Origin: Heterodera schachtii
Taxonomy: Eukaryota; Nematoda; Chromadorea; Rhabditida; Heteroderidae
Assembly: GCA_023374025.1 (NCBI GenBank)
Contig: SIJG01000026.1
Span: 895,698-959,697, forward strand
DNA: 64,000 nucleotides
Direction: 5' to 3'
A model generated the notes under the pieces. It was not told the origin of the DNA, ran no database searches, and saw nothing but the letters and a program-made list of their open reading frames with translations. Shown here piece by piece: positions 37,847-48,836 of the stretch. Position 1 is the stretch's first letter. Every line of letters starts with the position of its first letter. The translations under genes and the position numbers were made by a program.

Positions 37847-38628
37847 GCTTATCTTACTGTACAAATGCGCCAAAATTTTAGGAATTTGCCTAAAAATGTA
37901 TCCCTAATAATTAAAAAATAATTATAATTCCGATTATATGAAATCAAATCAAAAAAAAAAAAAAATTATTTTTTAACATAAATAAAAATGCTTAAAACTA
38001 GTTTGAAACAAAGAATTTTTACCACGTCGATACCTTAACAACTTTAATAATTTATTTAATAATAATAATACGAATTATTGTTAGATGATTTTTCACCAGC
38101 GTGGATTTGAAATAATTATGTTAAAATCAAGATTTAAATAAGAAATAACTTTATTTAAAATTAGAATTGTGTTTTATGTTATTCAAAGGTCTTTTGTATA
38201 ATTTAGTAGCCAATCAACAAATATCCTGAAAATTATTTGAATAAAAATAAAAAAATAATAAATAAACCTTTGATTAATATTTATTTAAATTTTCAATAAA
38301 ATATGAAAAATAATAATTTCTTTTTTTTTCTGTTGCAAATTATATTTGGAGGTACCGAGAAGAGAATATTATGAAACGACTATTTTTGTCTTGTATATTA
38401 TTACAGAATTTGCAATAAAATTGGTTACCATATTACTTAGTAACATACACATTTTTTGACATGTACTAGCAAGAATGCCATTCACGCCCTATTTGTTTTC
38501 GAGATTAATAATGTTAATAAGTAAATATGTATGTACAAAAAAAAACAAAATATAAAATGAGTATAATTGAAAAGTCATTGAGAAGTTATTAGATAATTGA
38601 ATATATTAATTAATTAAAATTTATTTTA
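37847..38628 (+). repeat. Direct duplication, copy 2
   Basis: This is the partner of 35723-36726. Similarity begins with GCTTATCTTACTGTACAAAT in both copies and ends within TATTAATTAATTAAAAT. The extra 240 bp of copy 1 are missing: here TTACAGAATTTGCAATAAAA leads straight into TTGGTTACCATATTACTTAG. Confidence 0.85.
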
Positions 38629-41600
38629 TGGCAAAATATTTAAATTTAATGTGTAAAAAAGTTTTAAATTGAATTTTTAAAAAAAAGTTTGCCCTAAAAA
38701 CAACAAAAAAATTCTTTAATAAACAAATTATTACCAAAAAAGAAATAAAGAAATTTGATAAAAGTTTAAACAAAAATAATAATTAAATTAATTAAAAAAA
38801 CTCAAAATTGTAATATAATTAATAAATAAACCAACAACCAAAAATTTATATATATATTACCGACGGATTGTGCCCTTTATTTAATAAAAATGAACTGAAC
38901 TCGAAAAATAAAAAAATATTTAAACGAATAAAAATAATTTGTAATACAAACTGTCTAATTCATAATTTTTAAAACATTATTAAAATTTCTTATGACAAAT
39001 AAAAAATTAACTCAAAGTCGTAAAAATTAGTCATTTTTGGTGAAAATCTGTTAACAAATTGCTTCTAATATTCAAAAAAAATTTCCCCGGTGGCGCCTGT
39101 CGGCACCACCAATTGCAATGTATTCCGGTAGTAGGCCCGTGAAGGCATTCAATCAGTTCATCGATCTCTTGTTCAATTTAGTTCCTAATTCTCTCTGCAT
39201 AATAAAGTTAAAAATGATTTTATATCTTAAAATACAAAATAAATACTAAATTATAATAAAAATGTCCATTAAAATAAAGGAATTTTCAGTCATCTGCATT
39301 TTTACTATTATTTTCATATAATTCCACTTTTAATAAATTTACATATTAAATCGTGATTAAAATTGATCAAAAGACGACAAAAAGTATGGAGATGCGAGAA
39401 AAAATAACTTCTAATAAATAATTAATTTGACAAATTAAATTAACTATGAGAAGCAGGAAAACAATAAATTAGGATAATTGCCAAAAGAGAATTACTCAAT
39501 AAATATGAAATCTTTAAGCAAAAATAAAAATTAAAATAAGTAATTATTCTTTTAAATAATAATATAGTTATTCTACAAAAATTTGCAAATTAAATTTAAT
39601 GATAAAACTGAATAATTGTTAACATTGAAAAATCAACAACAGCTAAAGAAAAAATTTTTTGAAAAACAAAGGAAATAAATATTAATAAAATCTAAATAAA
39701 TAAATATCTAACATTTTCACAAATGGAACAAGTTAGACGTGACGCGTTGTTACCTGAGCATGAGATGAGATTAAAAAGAAAAAATGTATGAATGCAAAAC
39801 GTTCTTTCTAATTTAAACTTAAAAAAACAACAAACTTTAATTTATCGTCAATAAACTAGAAAAAATTATTTTATATAAAATCAGAAACCAAATTATTTTA
39901 TATTATTCGTAAATAAAATATTCATAAATGAACTTTCAATAATAAATTTAACATAAATATAAAAGACATATTATTTGTTTATATTTGAGCTGAGTCGGAA
40001 TTTTAGAAGCATCATGAAAATTATAAAATAAAATGAACCATTTAATAATTTATTTTCTAAAAATATTAAAAATGATATAAACAAATAAGTAAATTCAATT
40101 ATCATTTTATCTGCAGTAGGCCAATGTTTGAAGCGAGAAGGAATGTTAAATCAGTGAACTTTAATTAGATGCTAATCAAATTAAATAGAAATTTATAAAA
40201 AAAATACAATTTATCAAAAATTGGCTTGAATGTTAATTCAATGAAAAGGCTCGCATTTAAAATGTTTTAAATACGATAAATGTTAATAGGAAAAAAACGA
40301 ATTAAAAATATCAAAAAATATTTACATTATCATTTACAAATAAAATTCTTTACAGAAAAAATGAGAAATTTTAAATAAAATATATTAATATTTTGTGAAT
40401 TACAAATAAAATGCGCTGTCTCAATTACTATTAATAATAATTTACCAAAAATGATATAGAAAAAATAAAGTAAATAATAACTTATTTTGAATTAATAAAG
40501 AAATTTTAATGTTTTTTCTTAATTTTTAAAAAATACGGCGTAATTTAAAAAAAAAACAAAAGAATATTTCAACATATTTTTAAAATTAAAAATAAAATCG
40601 AATATGCTTATTCTAGCTTCATTTGGGTCGATTCTGCTGACTAGAAGATACGGTTATGAAAATTTAATTAAATCTTACCATAATAAAAAAGAATTATACA
40701 AACCTAAAAATAATACAATTTATTAATTAATTAAAAATAAATAAATATTTTTTACTTATATAATATAATTTATTATAACAATATTAGTTTAACTATAATT
40801 ATACATATTTGAATTAGTAATGGCACCGAACTAAATCTATCAGATAAAAAATAATAATACAATCTTTGGAAAATTGTAGTAAAAAATATTTTTATAACTA
40901 CAACATTATAGCAAAGCAAAAAAGTACATAAATAATATAAATTCTATTTGGCCGTATAATTATTAGAAAAAAAAAACAAATTTGTCGCACAATTATTGAT
41001 GTACGTAACAGCAACAAAAAAAAAGAATTAATTTCCAAGCTCACATAAATAAATTTCATCATTTTTTTAATTTATGGCGATTGAGGTCCGGCTATGCCAA
41101 TAAATTTTAATACATATATCAATAAAAAAATATAATTATTCATTAAAATAAAAATAAATGCATATAAAAGTTTATGTAATTTATACAATCTTAAAATGGT
41201 TTTATTAAATTTTAAAAAACTTTCAATTTTTTTTAAAATTTATTTGGAAATCAATACAATTCAGTTTTTATAAAAATTTAATTTGCTAAGCAGAAAACAT
41301 ATTAAGTTCGAAAAAGTTGGATGGAATTGTCAACATGAAAGTCTCGACAAATTGCCAAGATTGAATAAAATGCTTGATTGCTAGTCATAAACAAACATAG
41401 AAAATAAATAAAAGATTCAATTTCAACTAATTAATTTATCTATAAAGTATCTAATACTAAATATAAGTAAATTCTTTATAAAGAAATATAAAAACTTGTA
41501 TGCTTATTTCCTTTCCTATTATTATACATATCAATTCAAAAAATGTCCATTCCTCTCATTTGACAGTTAAACATGAACTAGTCGTCAGTTTGTAAAATGG

Positions 41601-41638
41601 CTGAAAACCAAAGCAAATGAAGCCATCAAATGTGTAAA
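38629..41638. other. A-rich sequence with one hairpin copy
   Basis: Most of it is featureless. Next to the hairpin at 39087-39110, the minus strand 39170-39111 reads as a short protein-like stretch with EQEIDELIECLHGPTTGIHC. It could be an exon scrap but has no convincing splice borders on both sides. Confidence 0.45.
39087..39110 (-). repeat. GC-rich hairpin module on the minus strand
   Basis: On the minus strand it reads GGTGGTGCC, the loop GACA, GGCGCCACC, then GGGGAAATTTT, and about 30 bases later CAATTTGTTAACAGATTTT. It is the only well-kept copy on the minus strand. The conserved downstream flank shows that the module is directional. Confidence 0.82.
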
Positions 41639-41892
41639 TTAATGAATTTCTACGAAGTGGAAATTTAAGAAATAAATAAAACTATTATTTATTTGTTGAT
41701 ATTTAAAATTCAAAATAAATGAAAAAAATTGTATTAGCAAATAAATGTTGAGGGAAACTGAGCCCATTTCCATCAAAATTGTTAAGGCGGTAATGTATGG
41801 GTGGGCTTTAATGTAGGTGCCTATACGTGATAAAGCCACTGTCAAACGAGCTAAAGCCGAAACTGCCCTTTGTTTCCGATGTCTCTGTTAGT
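41639..41892 (-). CDS. Candidate exon of a membrane protein, unrecognised
   Basis: The minus-strand frame is open from about 41892 (after a TAA) down to 41639. The part nearest the start is GC-richer than its surroundings and reads protein-like: basic residues (HRKQRAVSALARLT), then YIKAHPYITALTILMEM and a hydrophobic stretch around SLNIYLLIQFFSFIL that could span a membrane. The frame opens right after an AG (TAACAG), which could be a splice acceptor. The end after about 41700 drifts into A/T-rich low complexity, so the real exon border is unknown. The family was not recognised. It may be a relic. Confidence 0.3.
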
Positions 41893-42015
41893 TCGAACTA
41901 TGAATATTTGGTAGCAACAGTATTATAATTGCCAAAAAAAAATAAATTTTTTCATTTTCTAGAAAATATATTCATAATTCGTAAAGAAATGACAAAAACG
42001 GGAGAAAAGAATTGT

Positions 42016-42136
42016 GCCAGCCGTCGCGTCAGCTAATTGAAAAATTGTTTTTGAGAAGCCGCCGAACGAACGAACGAGAGCGGGGGGGGGGAGGGAAAGC
42101 CAGCCGTCGCGTCAGCTAATTGAAAATTGTTTTTGA
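42016..42136 (+). repeat. Short tandem duplication around a poly-G run
   Basis: GCCAGCCGTCGCGTCAGCTA followed by ATTGAAAA(A)TTGTTTTTGA occurs at 42016-42054 and again at 42099-42136, with one base difference in the A run. Between the copies are GAACGAACGAACGA and a run of nine or more G. Confidence 0.85.
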
Positions 42137-42189
42137 AAAAGTATTTTTTGAACTTTTTATTCGTTTTTGTAGCTATTTGATTTTAAACA

Positions 42190-42371
42190 TAGAACCGGGA
42201 CCTGGTAGCGGACAACTGAGTACAACTGAGTACCAAGGTCCCGGTTTTGACCGGGACCGGGACTAGTCCCGGTTTTTTCCCGGTTTTCCAAGCCAAAAAA
42301 TTCAGGTTTTTCAAACCAAAAAGGTCCCAGTCCCGGTTAAGCCCAAAATTCCCGGTCCCGTGGCACTCTAA
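42190..42371 (-). mobile_element. End fragment of a CCGG-rich transposon
   Basis: On the minus strand the segment begins TAGAGTGCCACGGGACCGGG and continues with many CCGGGAC/ACCGGG words. These sub-terminal arrays and the TAGAGTG start resemble hAT-like ends. The opposite end was not found. Confidence 0.4.
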
Positions 42372-42385
42372 TAAATAGTAAAAAA

Positions 42386-43068
42386 TTAAGGGTACCCGTT
42401 AAAACCGGGTATTGAAAAATTCTTAAAAATCCATTTTTTCAAAAAAAATTTCATGAAAATAAAAGCTTATTTACTTTTAAAAAAGCATGAAAAATATAAT
42501 GTTTTACAAATAAACGCTTTATTTATTGCCCAATTTTTTTTTATTGCGATTTAAACCACTTTTTCGGTTCTATTTTGTTAACATTTTGTGATTTTAGCTA
42601 TGTTTACAGAATTTGTACCAAAAATATAAAAATTTTCAAGAAATAGTTTTAATTCTTATAATTTTTTTTTATAAATTCTATTAAAATAAATAGCTATTAA
42701 AAAATTTGGAGCTTTCTTTAAGTAATGATAAAATAACAATTTTCAATTAATTGTTACAAAAATTTTTAAAAGAGTTTGCAATGAGGAAGGATTGAACCTG
42801 AGAAAAAATGCACAGAATCCAAAAACCAACCACAATGCCACAGGAATAATTAGTCTCTTTTTTAAAATAAATATTAAATAAATTTTTTTTAAATTTTCTT
42901 TGCTCCAACTTTGCTCAACATTTTGACCCTGACCCTCATTCTTACCTGTCTATTTTAATAGCCGGTTGTACCCGGACCTACCGGGTCGGGTACCGGGTAT
43001 TCCGGGTCCGAGTACCGGGTTTTGAAAACCGGGTACCCGGTGGGGTACAAGGGCCCGTCTAACCCTAG
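42386..43068. mobile_element. Probable non-autonomous element with GGGTACC/ACCGGGTA motifs
   Basis: The left part begins near AAGGGTACCCGTTAAAACCG. The right part (42960-43068) is packed with CCGGGTACC words and ends in AACCCTAG. The two parts are inverted with respect to each other in the motif GGGTACCCG, but clean terminal repeats and a target duplication were not seen. A minus-strand tRNA-like segment (42781-42847) lies inside. Confidence 0.4.
42781..42847 (-). ncRNA. Possible tRNA-like segment, weak
   Basis: On the minus strand, TGGCATTGTGG (42840-42830) resembles box A with a changed A, and GGTTCAATCC (42798-42789) is a perfect box B, 42 bp downstream. The acceptor stem does not pair. 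It may be a SINE relic. It is supported mainly because a similar arrangement occurs at 25769 and 49363. Confidence 0.35.
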
Positions 43069-45498
43069 ATTGACTCAAAAACTAATACTTTCTTTATGTT
43101 TTATGATTTTTTCTTTTTTAAATTTTACATATTACTCTTTTTAATAAAATAGGTCCATGTTCAAATTGGTCTCCATGATATAAGTTAGATTCATAATTTA
43201 GCAGAATTATGAAATTTCACAAAGTAATAGTAATAAGCAGGGAGTAATTAATTTTGGCTGGCTCACATTGAAATTTTTTTCACTAGTTAAAATATAAAAA
43301 TAGACCAAATAGTTAAATGGCATAGACATGAAGGTCACAAGTAAAATGCAGTAAAACTTTTATCTAAATATCCAATTTTGATTTTTATCTGAAAGATACT
43401 GAAAAAATAAAATATCAGTGAAACATTTTCAATCAAATATTAAAATATAAGGCCATGGAAAAAATGAAATCCAACAAAAATTAAATGTAAAATGTATGGA
43501 ATAAAGAATAAAAAAATTATCAAACAAAAGATTAAAAATAGCTCAGATAAAAAGCATTTATTAATTAAAAAAATCCTGCTGTGACAGCTAAATTGTAATT
43601 TTAGGAACCATTAAAATAGAATAAATAATAATTGATATTGAAAATGCATCAAATTTCTTAAAAACTTTATTTTTAAAACAAGTTTCCTTAATAAAGTTTT
43701 TAAAAAAGATTCTTACGCAAACCAAAACTAATCTATTTATAAATATTAAATAATTCAGTTTTAATTATAATTGAACGTTGAAAATAATTCAGTTTATAAA
43801 TATATTTATATATATTTTTCAACCATAAGAAAAAAATTTACATTTTTATTGACCTAATGACATAAAATCAATTTTAGATGCAAAGTAAAATTTCCTTTTG
43901 TATAAAAATAAAAATATATTTATAAGTTTAAATAAATATTACACCATCTAAAAAAAGAACATAATAATATAATTTAAATATTAAAGATATTTAAATTGAA
44001 ATTATAATGAAATAAAATAGAAATTTAATAATCTTATTTTAGCCATCATCAACCCAATTAATGGCTTTGACAGCAACGAGATTTAAAGCAGATAAGAATC
44101 AAAATCTAAAATAAAATACTTATGCTATTTAAAAATATTTACGCTAAAAATTTTTTATTGAAATTCAATATAAAAATTTGTTTATTTAATTAACACACTT
44201 TTTATGAGTTTTTATCAATAATTTAAATTAAGAATTTAATTTAATAAAAATATAAATAATTATTCTTTAATTTTAATTAATCGCTTTGTCTTATTTGTCT
44301 CCAAGTAAATTGGTGTAATATCGCTCTTTAAATTTAAAATTCTTTAATTTATTTTTTTACTTTTATAGTTTATATTGTAGATCAAATTAAAATTTTTCAT
44401 TCAAATAATTTTAATTTTTTTATTTATCTTTAATTTCATTTTACTTAAATAAATTCAGTCCTTTAATCAGCAAGATTTTTTATAAGGCTCACAATTATAA
44501 TTAATTAGATTATTTACTTAAGAACTGGCAAAACTGGCAAAAATGAAAATTGCAAATAAAAAAAACTTTTATTTTACATATAAATTTATTTTTACATGTG
44601 AAAAATTGGTTTTTCTAACTATCTTGTCGCATTTCTTTTTATGAAAACTATGTGTTGTTATATAGCTATTTCTACCTTTCATTTGATAAGAGTTTTGTTT
44701 CATCATTGATATTATTTTTGGTTTATTTTATAATAGTTATTTATTAATTTAAAAAAATTTCCCAAGCTTATTGATCAACTTTGACATGAAATTAAACTTG
44801 GGGACCCGACATTTTGGGACTTAATGTAGGAAATTTGATTGAAATCAACTTATAGAGAAGAAATACATAGAAAAAATAAATGAATTTATTATCACTTATC
44901 TTATTAGCTTTTAATCTATGTTAAGCATTAAATTGAGAAAAATTAATTTTTAAAAAATATTTTTTTATTACAATATGTTTTATTTTAATATCAAAATGCG
45001 CTTACGCGTCGGCTAACTATTTGGCATCAGGTTCTTTACATATTTTATGAATGATTTTAAGACCGTTTTAAATTTTCATAAATTTTCGATCTTTTAAAAT
45101 TAAAAATATAAGCTGTAGATTATTCCATTAGTCCTGCGTCTATTTGATAATATTCATGTTTTATTGGAATAATAATTCCACATCAAATAATATTATTATA
45201 CGCTAATTTTTTAATGAATTTATTTGTTAAATCTTCCTCGTTAACATAAGCTTCTTTGCTTTTGATCATTTTTAATAAAAAAATTATACATTTAATTTTT
45301 TAATTATTTAAAGTAATATGTATAAAAAAATCATTGTTTATTTACAATTCTTACTTTTGGAATAGGATGATTGTGTTTGTACTTTTATTAATTTAAATAG
45401 TTATCGGTAAAATGCGGTCATTTCTAAAGTCGATTTGGGACTAAATTATTGAAATTGCTCCCTAATTGTATTAATTATGTTCGTCAGCATATCAATAA
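43069..45498. other. A/T-rich sequence without recognisable genes
   Basis: The stretch is A-rich on the plus strand to about 44150, then T-rich to the LTR at 45499. Nothing else was recognised. Confidence 0.55.
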
Positions 45499-45769
45499 TG
45501 TAAGGGATTGGCACACCCTCAAAAACAATTTTTAATTTCCCTCAGCAGTCGGACTTTCCATTCTTTATTATCACATTTTCGCATCTCATTTATCCCATTC
45601 ATCCCCGCCCCTTTTCCGTTCTCTTCACACTTTTCCTTTCCCCAGCGATCAGTCAGTCAGTCGTTAGTCTGTCGTTAGTCAGTCGAGTCGTTAACCTATT
45701 CGATCAGTCGTTCGTCATGGAATATTTCGATCACATACTTTATCCTGAGAATAAATTAATCTTTTAACA
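45499..45769 (+). mobile_element. Candidate 5' LTR of a retrotransposon
   Basis: It begins TGTAAGGGATTGGCACACCC and ends TTTTAACA, with TG...CA borders and near-inverted ends (TGTAA/TTAACA). The right half contains repeated AGTCGTT and CAGTCAGT words (45650-45715) and an AATAAA signal near 45751. TGGGGGATTT, a plausible primer-binding start, lies 11 bases after the right end. The GC level is higher than in the flanks. No second copy was found in the window, so the borders rest on these signals alone and the right border could be up to about 11 bases further on. Confidence 0.55.
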
Positions 45770-46747
45770 TCGACGCTTTTTGGGGGATTTAACAATCGAT
45801 CCCAGGGCCCGGGACCCGTCCTCCCAAATCGTCCTCCACATTTATTCAGAAGCGGTGAGTCGTCTGGGGGACCCACGCGCCTCCCTCACGGGTACCACCG
45901 GATGGTTCGACTTCACTTCGGGTGGAAGGTCCATCGACGACGACAAAACGACTACGACAGCAGCTGCAGTGCCTGCGGGCAAAATAATGGCGCCGGAAAG
46001 AGATGAGAATGTGATCACGCCTGCGGGCAAAATACAGCGCACTTATGGCCAGAGAAATAATGAAATTTAGATTGAATATTCGGAGAAATGTTAATTTGAT
46101 TTGAGAAAATGATTCGACAATTTATTATGAGAAAATGATTCAGCAATTTAGCTCCAAAAGGACGGCCATGAAGAGAAAGAGAAATGGGTACCCGCCTGCG
46201 GGCAAAATACAGACAATGCGCATAGTGCACTTAAAAATGAGATTGATCAACAAGATGAAAATTTATGCACTTGAAATATGAGACCATCGAAAATCCGAAA
46301 AAACCTTAATTAGAGAATATGAAAATTCAGAAATGTGCCAAAAATGCCAGCAAATTAATGCTCGAGAAAATTTCTATGGACTAAGTTAAAATGACTGCCA
46401 ATTGTGCAAGAGAAAATTTAAATTCCGAAGGACAAATTATTTTTACTCTGATCGCTATTTCGGCCAAATTAATTATTTTGAGCCTATTTGAGTTATTTTT
46501 TTTTGTTGGTGAGTCCGTGTTCGGCCAATTAGTGCCCATTTCAAAGCTCAAAGATCAGTCCGATAATTTTTACTGTTGTTTGCTGTTTGTTAGTCGGCCG
46601 TGAGAACGGAAGCCGCGGGGATATTTTTCATTCACCGGAGATGCGATCATTGATAAATCATGTGAACATTAGCGGACATTATTGCACATTCCTTCAAGAG
46701 AAGCGATTCTAATGGAATTTTTCTGGACATTTATTCTGCTTAAGTCC
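45770..46747 (+). other. Leader region of the gag-bearing retroelement
   Basis: This GC-richer stretch between the candidate LTR and the inserted hAT element carries three copies of the 19-bp motif (45971, 46019, 46194). The open frame 45780-46070 has no ATG start and overlaps the primer-binding region, so I do not call it a gene; its repeated PAGKI peptides are the motif read in frame. GAGAAAATGATTC(G/A) is duplicated at 46102 and 46128. Confidence 0.5.
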
Positions 46748-47056
46748 ATTTTATGCAGGGCTCGGATCGAAAATTTTTCAAAATAAGAACATCAAGGCCA
46801 AAAAATAAGATTTTAAGGTAAAAAATAAGGACATTTCGTAAAATTGCTTCAAATCAATTATTTTTACAATTTATTCGATCAAAAATGTATTAAATATTAT
46901 ATTTTCACCTCCCATTAATCGATTTTAACAATTTTGGTGAGGAATTAAGCAAATCTAAATTTCAGTGCATTCGGAATCAAAAAATCAGATTTTTAAACTC
47001 TTTTTTTGCGGCGCATTTTCCAAAAAACTTTTGCTGAATGGGCGAGGGGAGGGGGT

Positions 47057-47082
47057 CCGGCGGTGCCGCTAGGCGCCGCCGG
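47057..47082 (+). repeat. GC-rich hairpin module in the second hAT element
   Basis: CCGGCGGTGCC, the loop GCTA and GGCGCCGCCGG. Upstream are TTGCGGCGCATTTTCC (47006-47021) and a GGGGAGGGGG run; downstream are GGGAAAATTTT and GCGATTTGTTAACAGATTTT. This is a full-length module. Confidence 0.9.
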
Positions 47083-47237
47083 GAAAATTTTTTAAATTTT
47101 AATTGCGATTTGTTAACAGATTTTAATCAAAAAAGGTCAATTTTTGCAATTAAAAGTCAAGTGACGACTTTTTTTTCGCTTTTAAAAACGCTTTTTTACG
47201 GCGCGCTTTTTCCAAAAATTTAGGGAAAAAAGAGGGT

Positions 47238-47263
47238 CCGGTGGCGCCGATAGGCGCCGCCGG
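47238..47263 (+). repeat. GC-rich hairpin module, second in the same element
   Basis: CCGGTGGCGCC, the loop GATA and GGCGCCGCCGG. The upstream flank ACGGCGCGCTTTTTCC and downstream flank GCGATTTGTTAACAGATTTT repeat those of the copy at 47057. The whole 180-bp module is therefore tandemly duplicated inside this element. Confidence 0.9.
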
Positions 47264-47530
47264 GAAAAATTTTGTACTTTTTATGCGATTTGTTAACAGA
47301 TTTTGTCCAAAAATGACCAAATTTTGCCTCAAATCTTATATTTTCTTGATAAAATATTGAAATTCTGCCATAAAATTTCAAAATTATGAATATATTTAAG
47401 AAATAAGAACAAAATAAGAACAATAGCCCGAAATAAGGACAAATCTTACAAATAAGGACATTTTATTTTGTAAGATTTGGACCCTCCAAATAAGGACAAA
47501 TCTTATAAATAAGGACAGATCCGAGCCCTG

Positions 47531-47632
47531 ATTTTATGTGATGAAATGAACAGTAATCTGTATAATTTGGTAATATTTTGGTTTATTTCAGCATTAAAAA
47601 ATAATAATTCGCACAAATTCACCGATTTCTAA
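47531..47632 (+). other. Leader continuing to gag
   Basis: This is the remainder of the leader after the hAT insertion. It starts with the second copy of the target duplication. A GGTTTATTTCAG word (47580-47591) could act as a splice acceptor before the gag frame, but no donor was established. Confidence 0.4.
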
Positions 47633-48836
47633 ATGTTTGCCGACAACCCTCGGGGGGTCAGCACCAACTCTGCCTGCGGGCAAAATACAGTATTTGATTG
47701 GAGCAACCCCGCCTGCGGGCAAAATACAGATTTAAAGGTGAAAAGTGAGGATCAAAATGAAGTGATCAATCGACCCGTGTGGCGCATAAACATGCTTAGC
47801 CACATGAATTCGAACTTGGAATTATTTGGAGAAGAGTCAGTCCACGCTTTTGATGATTGGGCTGACCGATTTAAGGATTATCTGTCACTGACGGGAAAAA
47901 AATTGGACCGAAGAAGAAAAGGTCACTCGACTTAAGCTTGCCCTCAAGGACACACCGATGGAGCTCTTCAAAGAACTCCAGCCCTTACAAATCACGACAT
48001 TCACCAGCGCATTGGAAGCACTGAGGGCAAAATTGGACTCGCCTCAACGACGGGAAGTGGCAAAGCGGACCCTTTCAGTTTGCCGGCAGCGTGAGGACGA
48101 AACTGTCGACCAATTTTTGAGACGTCTTACGCCACTGATTGACTCAACAAATCCTTCTCTAACGGGTGACTTGCGCAAAGAAAAAATTTGTGAAGAATTT
48201 CTGGACTGATTAAGACCAAACATGAGCTTTTTGATTCGTTTGGTCGGGCTTACGCAACCCAAAAATTTGGAAATGGTAAAGGCCCAAGCGCAGGAACTTG
48301 AGGCACTTCTTTTCAGCACTGGAGGCGGTGTTACTCAATTCACACAACTCATTAATTCAATGACGGAAGAACGCGGAAATGAAGAACCGAATGAACAAAA
48401 CGAAAGAAAATTCGAACAACAATGGCACGACAATGGTGGGGAAGTAAGAAATGCCACTTCACATGACGCGCAGAGCTCGTACTTTGAAAACGAAAGGAGT
48501 GAAGGTAACCACCAAAATTGGCCAAGAAGGGGCCACGGAAACATGAACAATAGGAATTGGTCTAATAATCCGATCTGCCAATTGTGTAACAGGTCCGGAC
48601 ACAGTTCCTACAACTGCTATGAAAGAAGGGCACAATTTGAAAACCAAACAAATGGCGAATGGCACCAACACCGACAACGACCATGGAACAATTGGCGTGA
48701 TCAGTCAAACGAAATGAGTGCAATGCCGCCATCAACCTCCTCTTTGGCCCCCGAATCCATGGAGGAATTGGTCAAATCATTAATTACTCTGAATTTACAA
48801 AAGCTGGACAATACGAGGTCGGACAACAGGGACTGA
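47633..48836 (+). pseudogene. gag: Broken retrotransposon gag gene with CCHC zinc knuckle
   Basis: Three plus-strand blocks encode parts of a structural nucleocapsid polyprotein. The first, 47633-47935, starts at ATG, carries two in-frame copies of the 19-bp motif (peptide ACGQNT), then a capsid-like part (FDDWADRFKDYLSLTG) and loses frame in a run of A near 47898. The second, about 47900-48209, continues the capsid region (TFTSALEALRAKLDSPQRRE and DETVDQFLRRL) to a TGA at 48207-48209. The third, to a stop at 48834-48836, is Gln/Asn-rich and contains the zinc knuckle CQLCNRSGHSSYNC at about 48576-48617 (CX2CX4HX4C), which binds element RNA. It has one frameshift and one stop, so it is inactive. 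A Ty3/Gypsy-type gag is likely. No pol follows. Confidence 0.85.

Larger units (their letters stand above)
46756..47530. mobile_element. hAT-type non-autonomous transposon (MITE), complete, second family
   Basis: The ends CAGGGCTCGGATC and GATCCGAGCCCTG form a perfect 13-bp terminal inverted repeat. The 8-bp word ATTTTATG precedes (46748-46755) and follows (47531-47538), a perfect target duplication typical of hAT elements. Sub-terminal words AAATAAGGACA/AAATAAGAACA recur near both ends. The 775 bp hold no transposase. Two hairpin modules lie inside (47057-47082 and 47238-47263). It inserted into the leader of the retroelement and is therefore younger than it. The terminal repeat shares CAGGGCTC with the element at 25431 but the interior differs, apart from the hairpin modules. 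Confidence 0.93.

Noticed and set aside
45780..46070. Open frame of 96 codons after the candidate LTR
   Set aside because: No ATG, it begins in the primer-binding region and contains no known domain; treated as retroelement leader.
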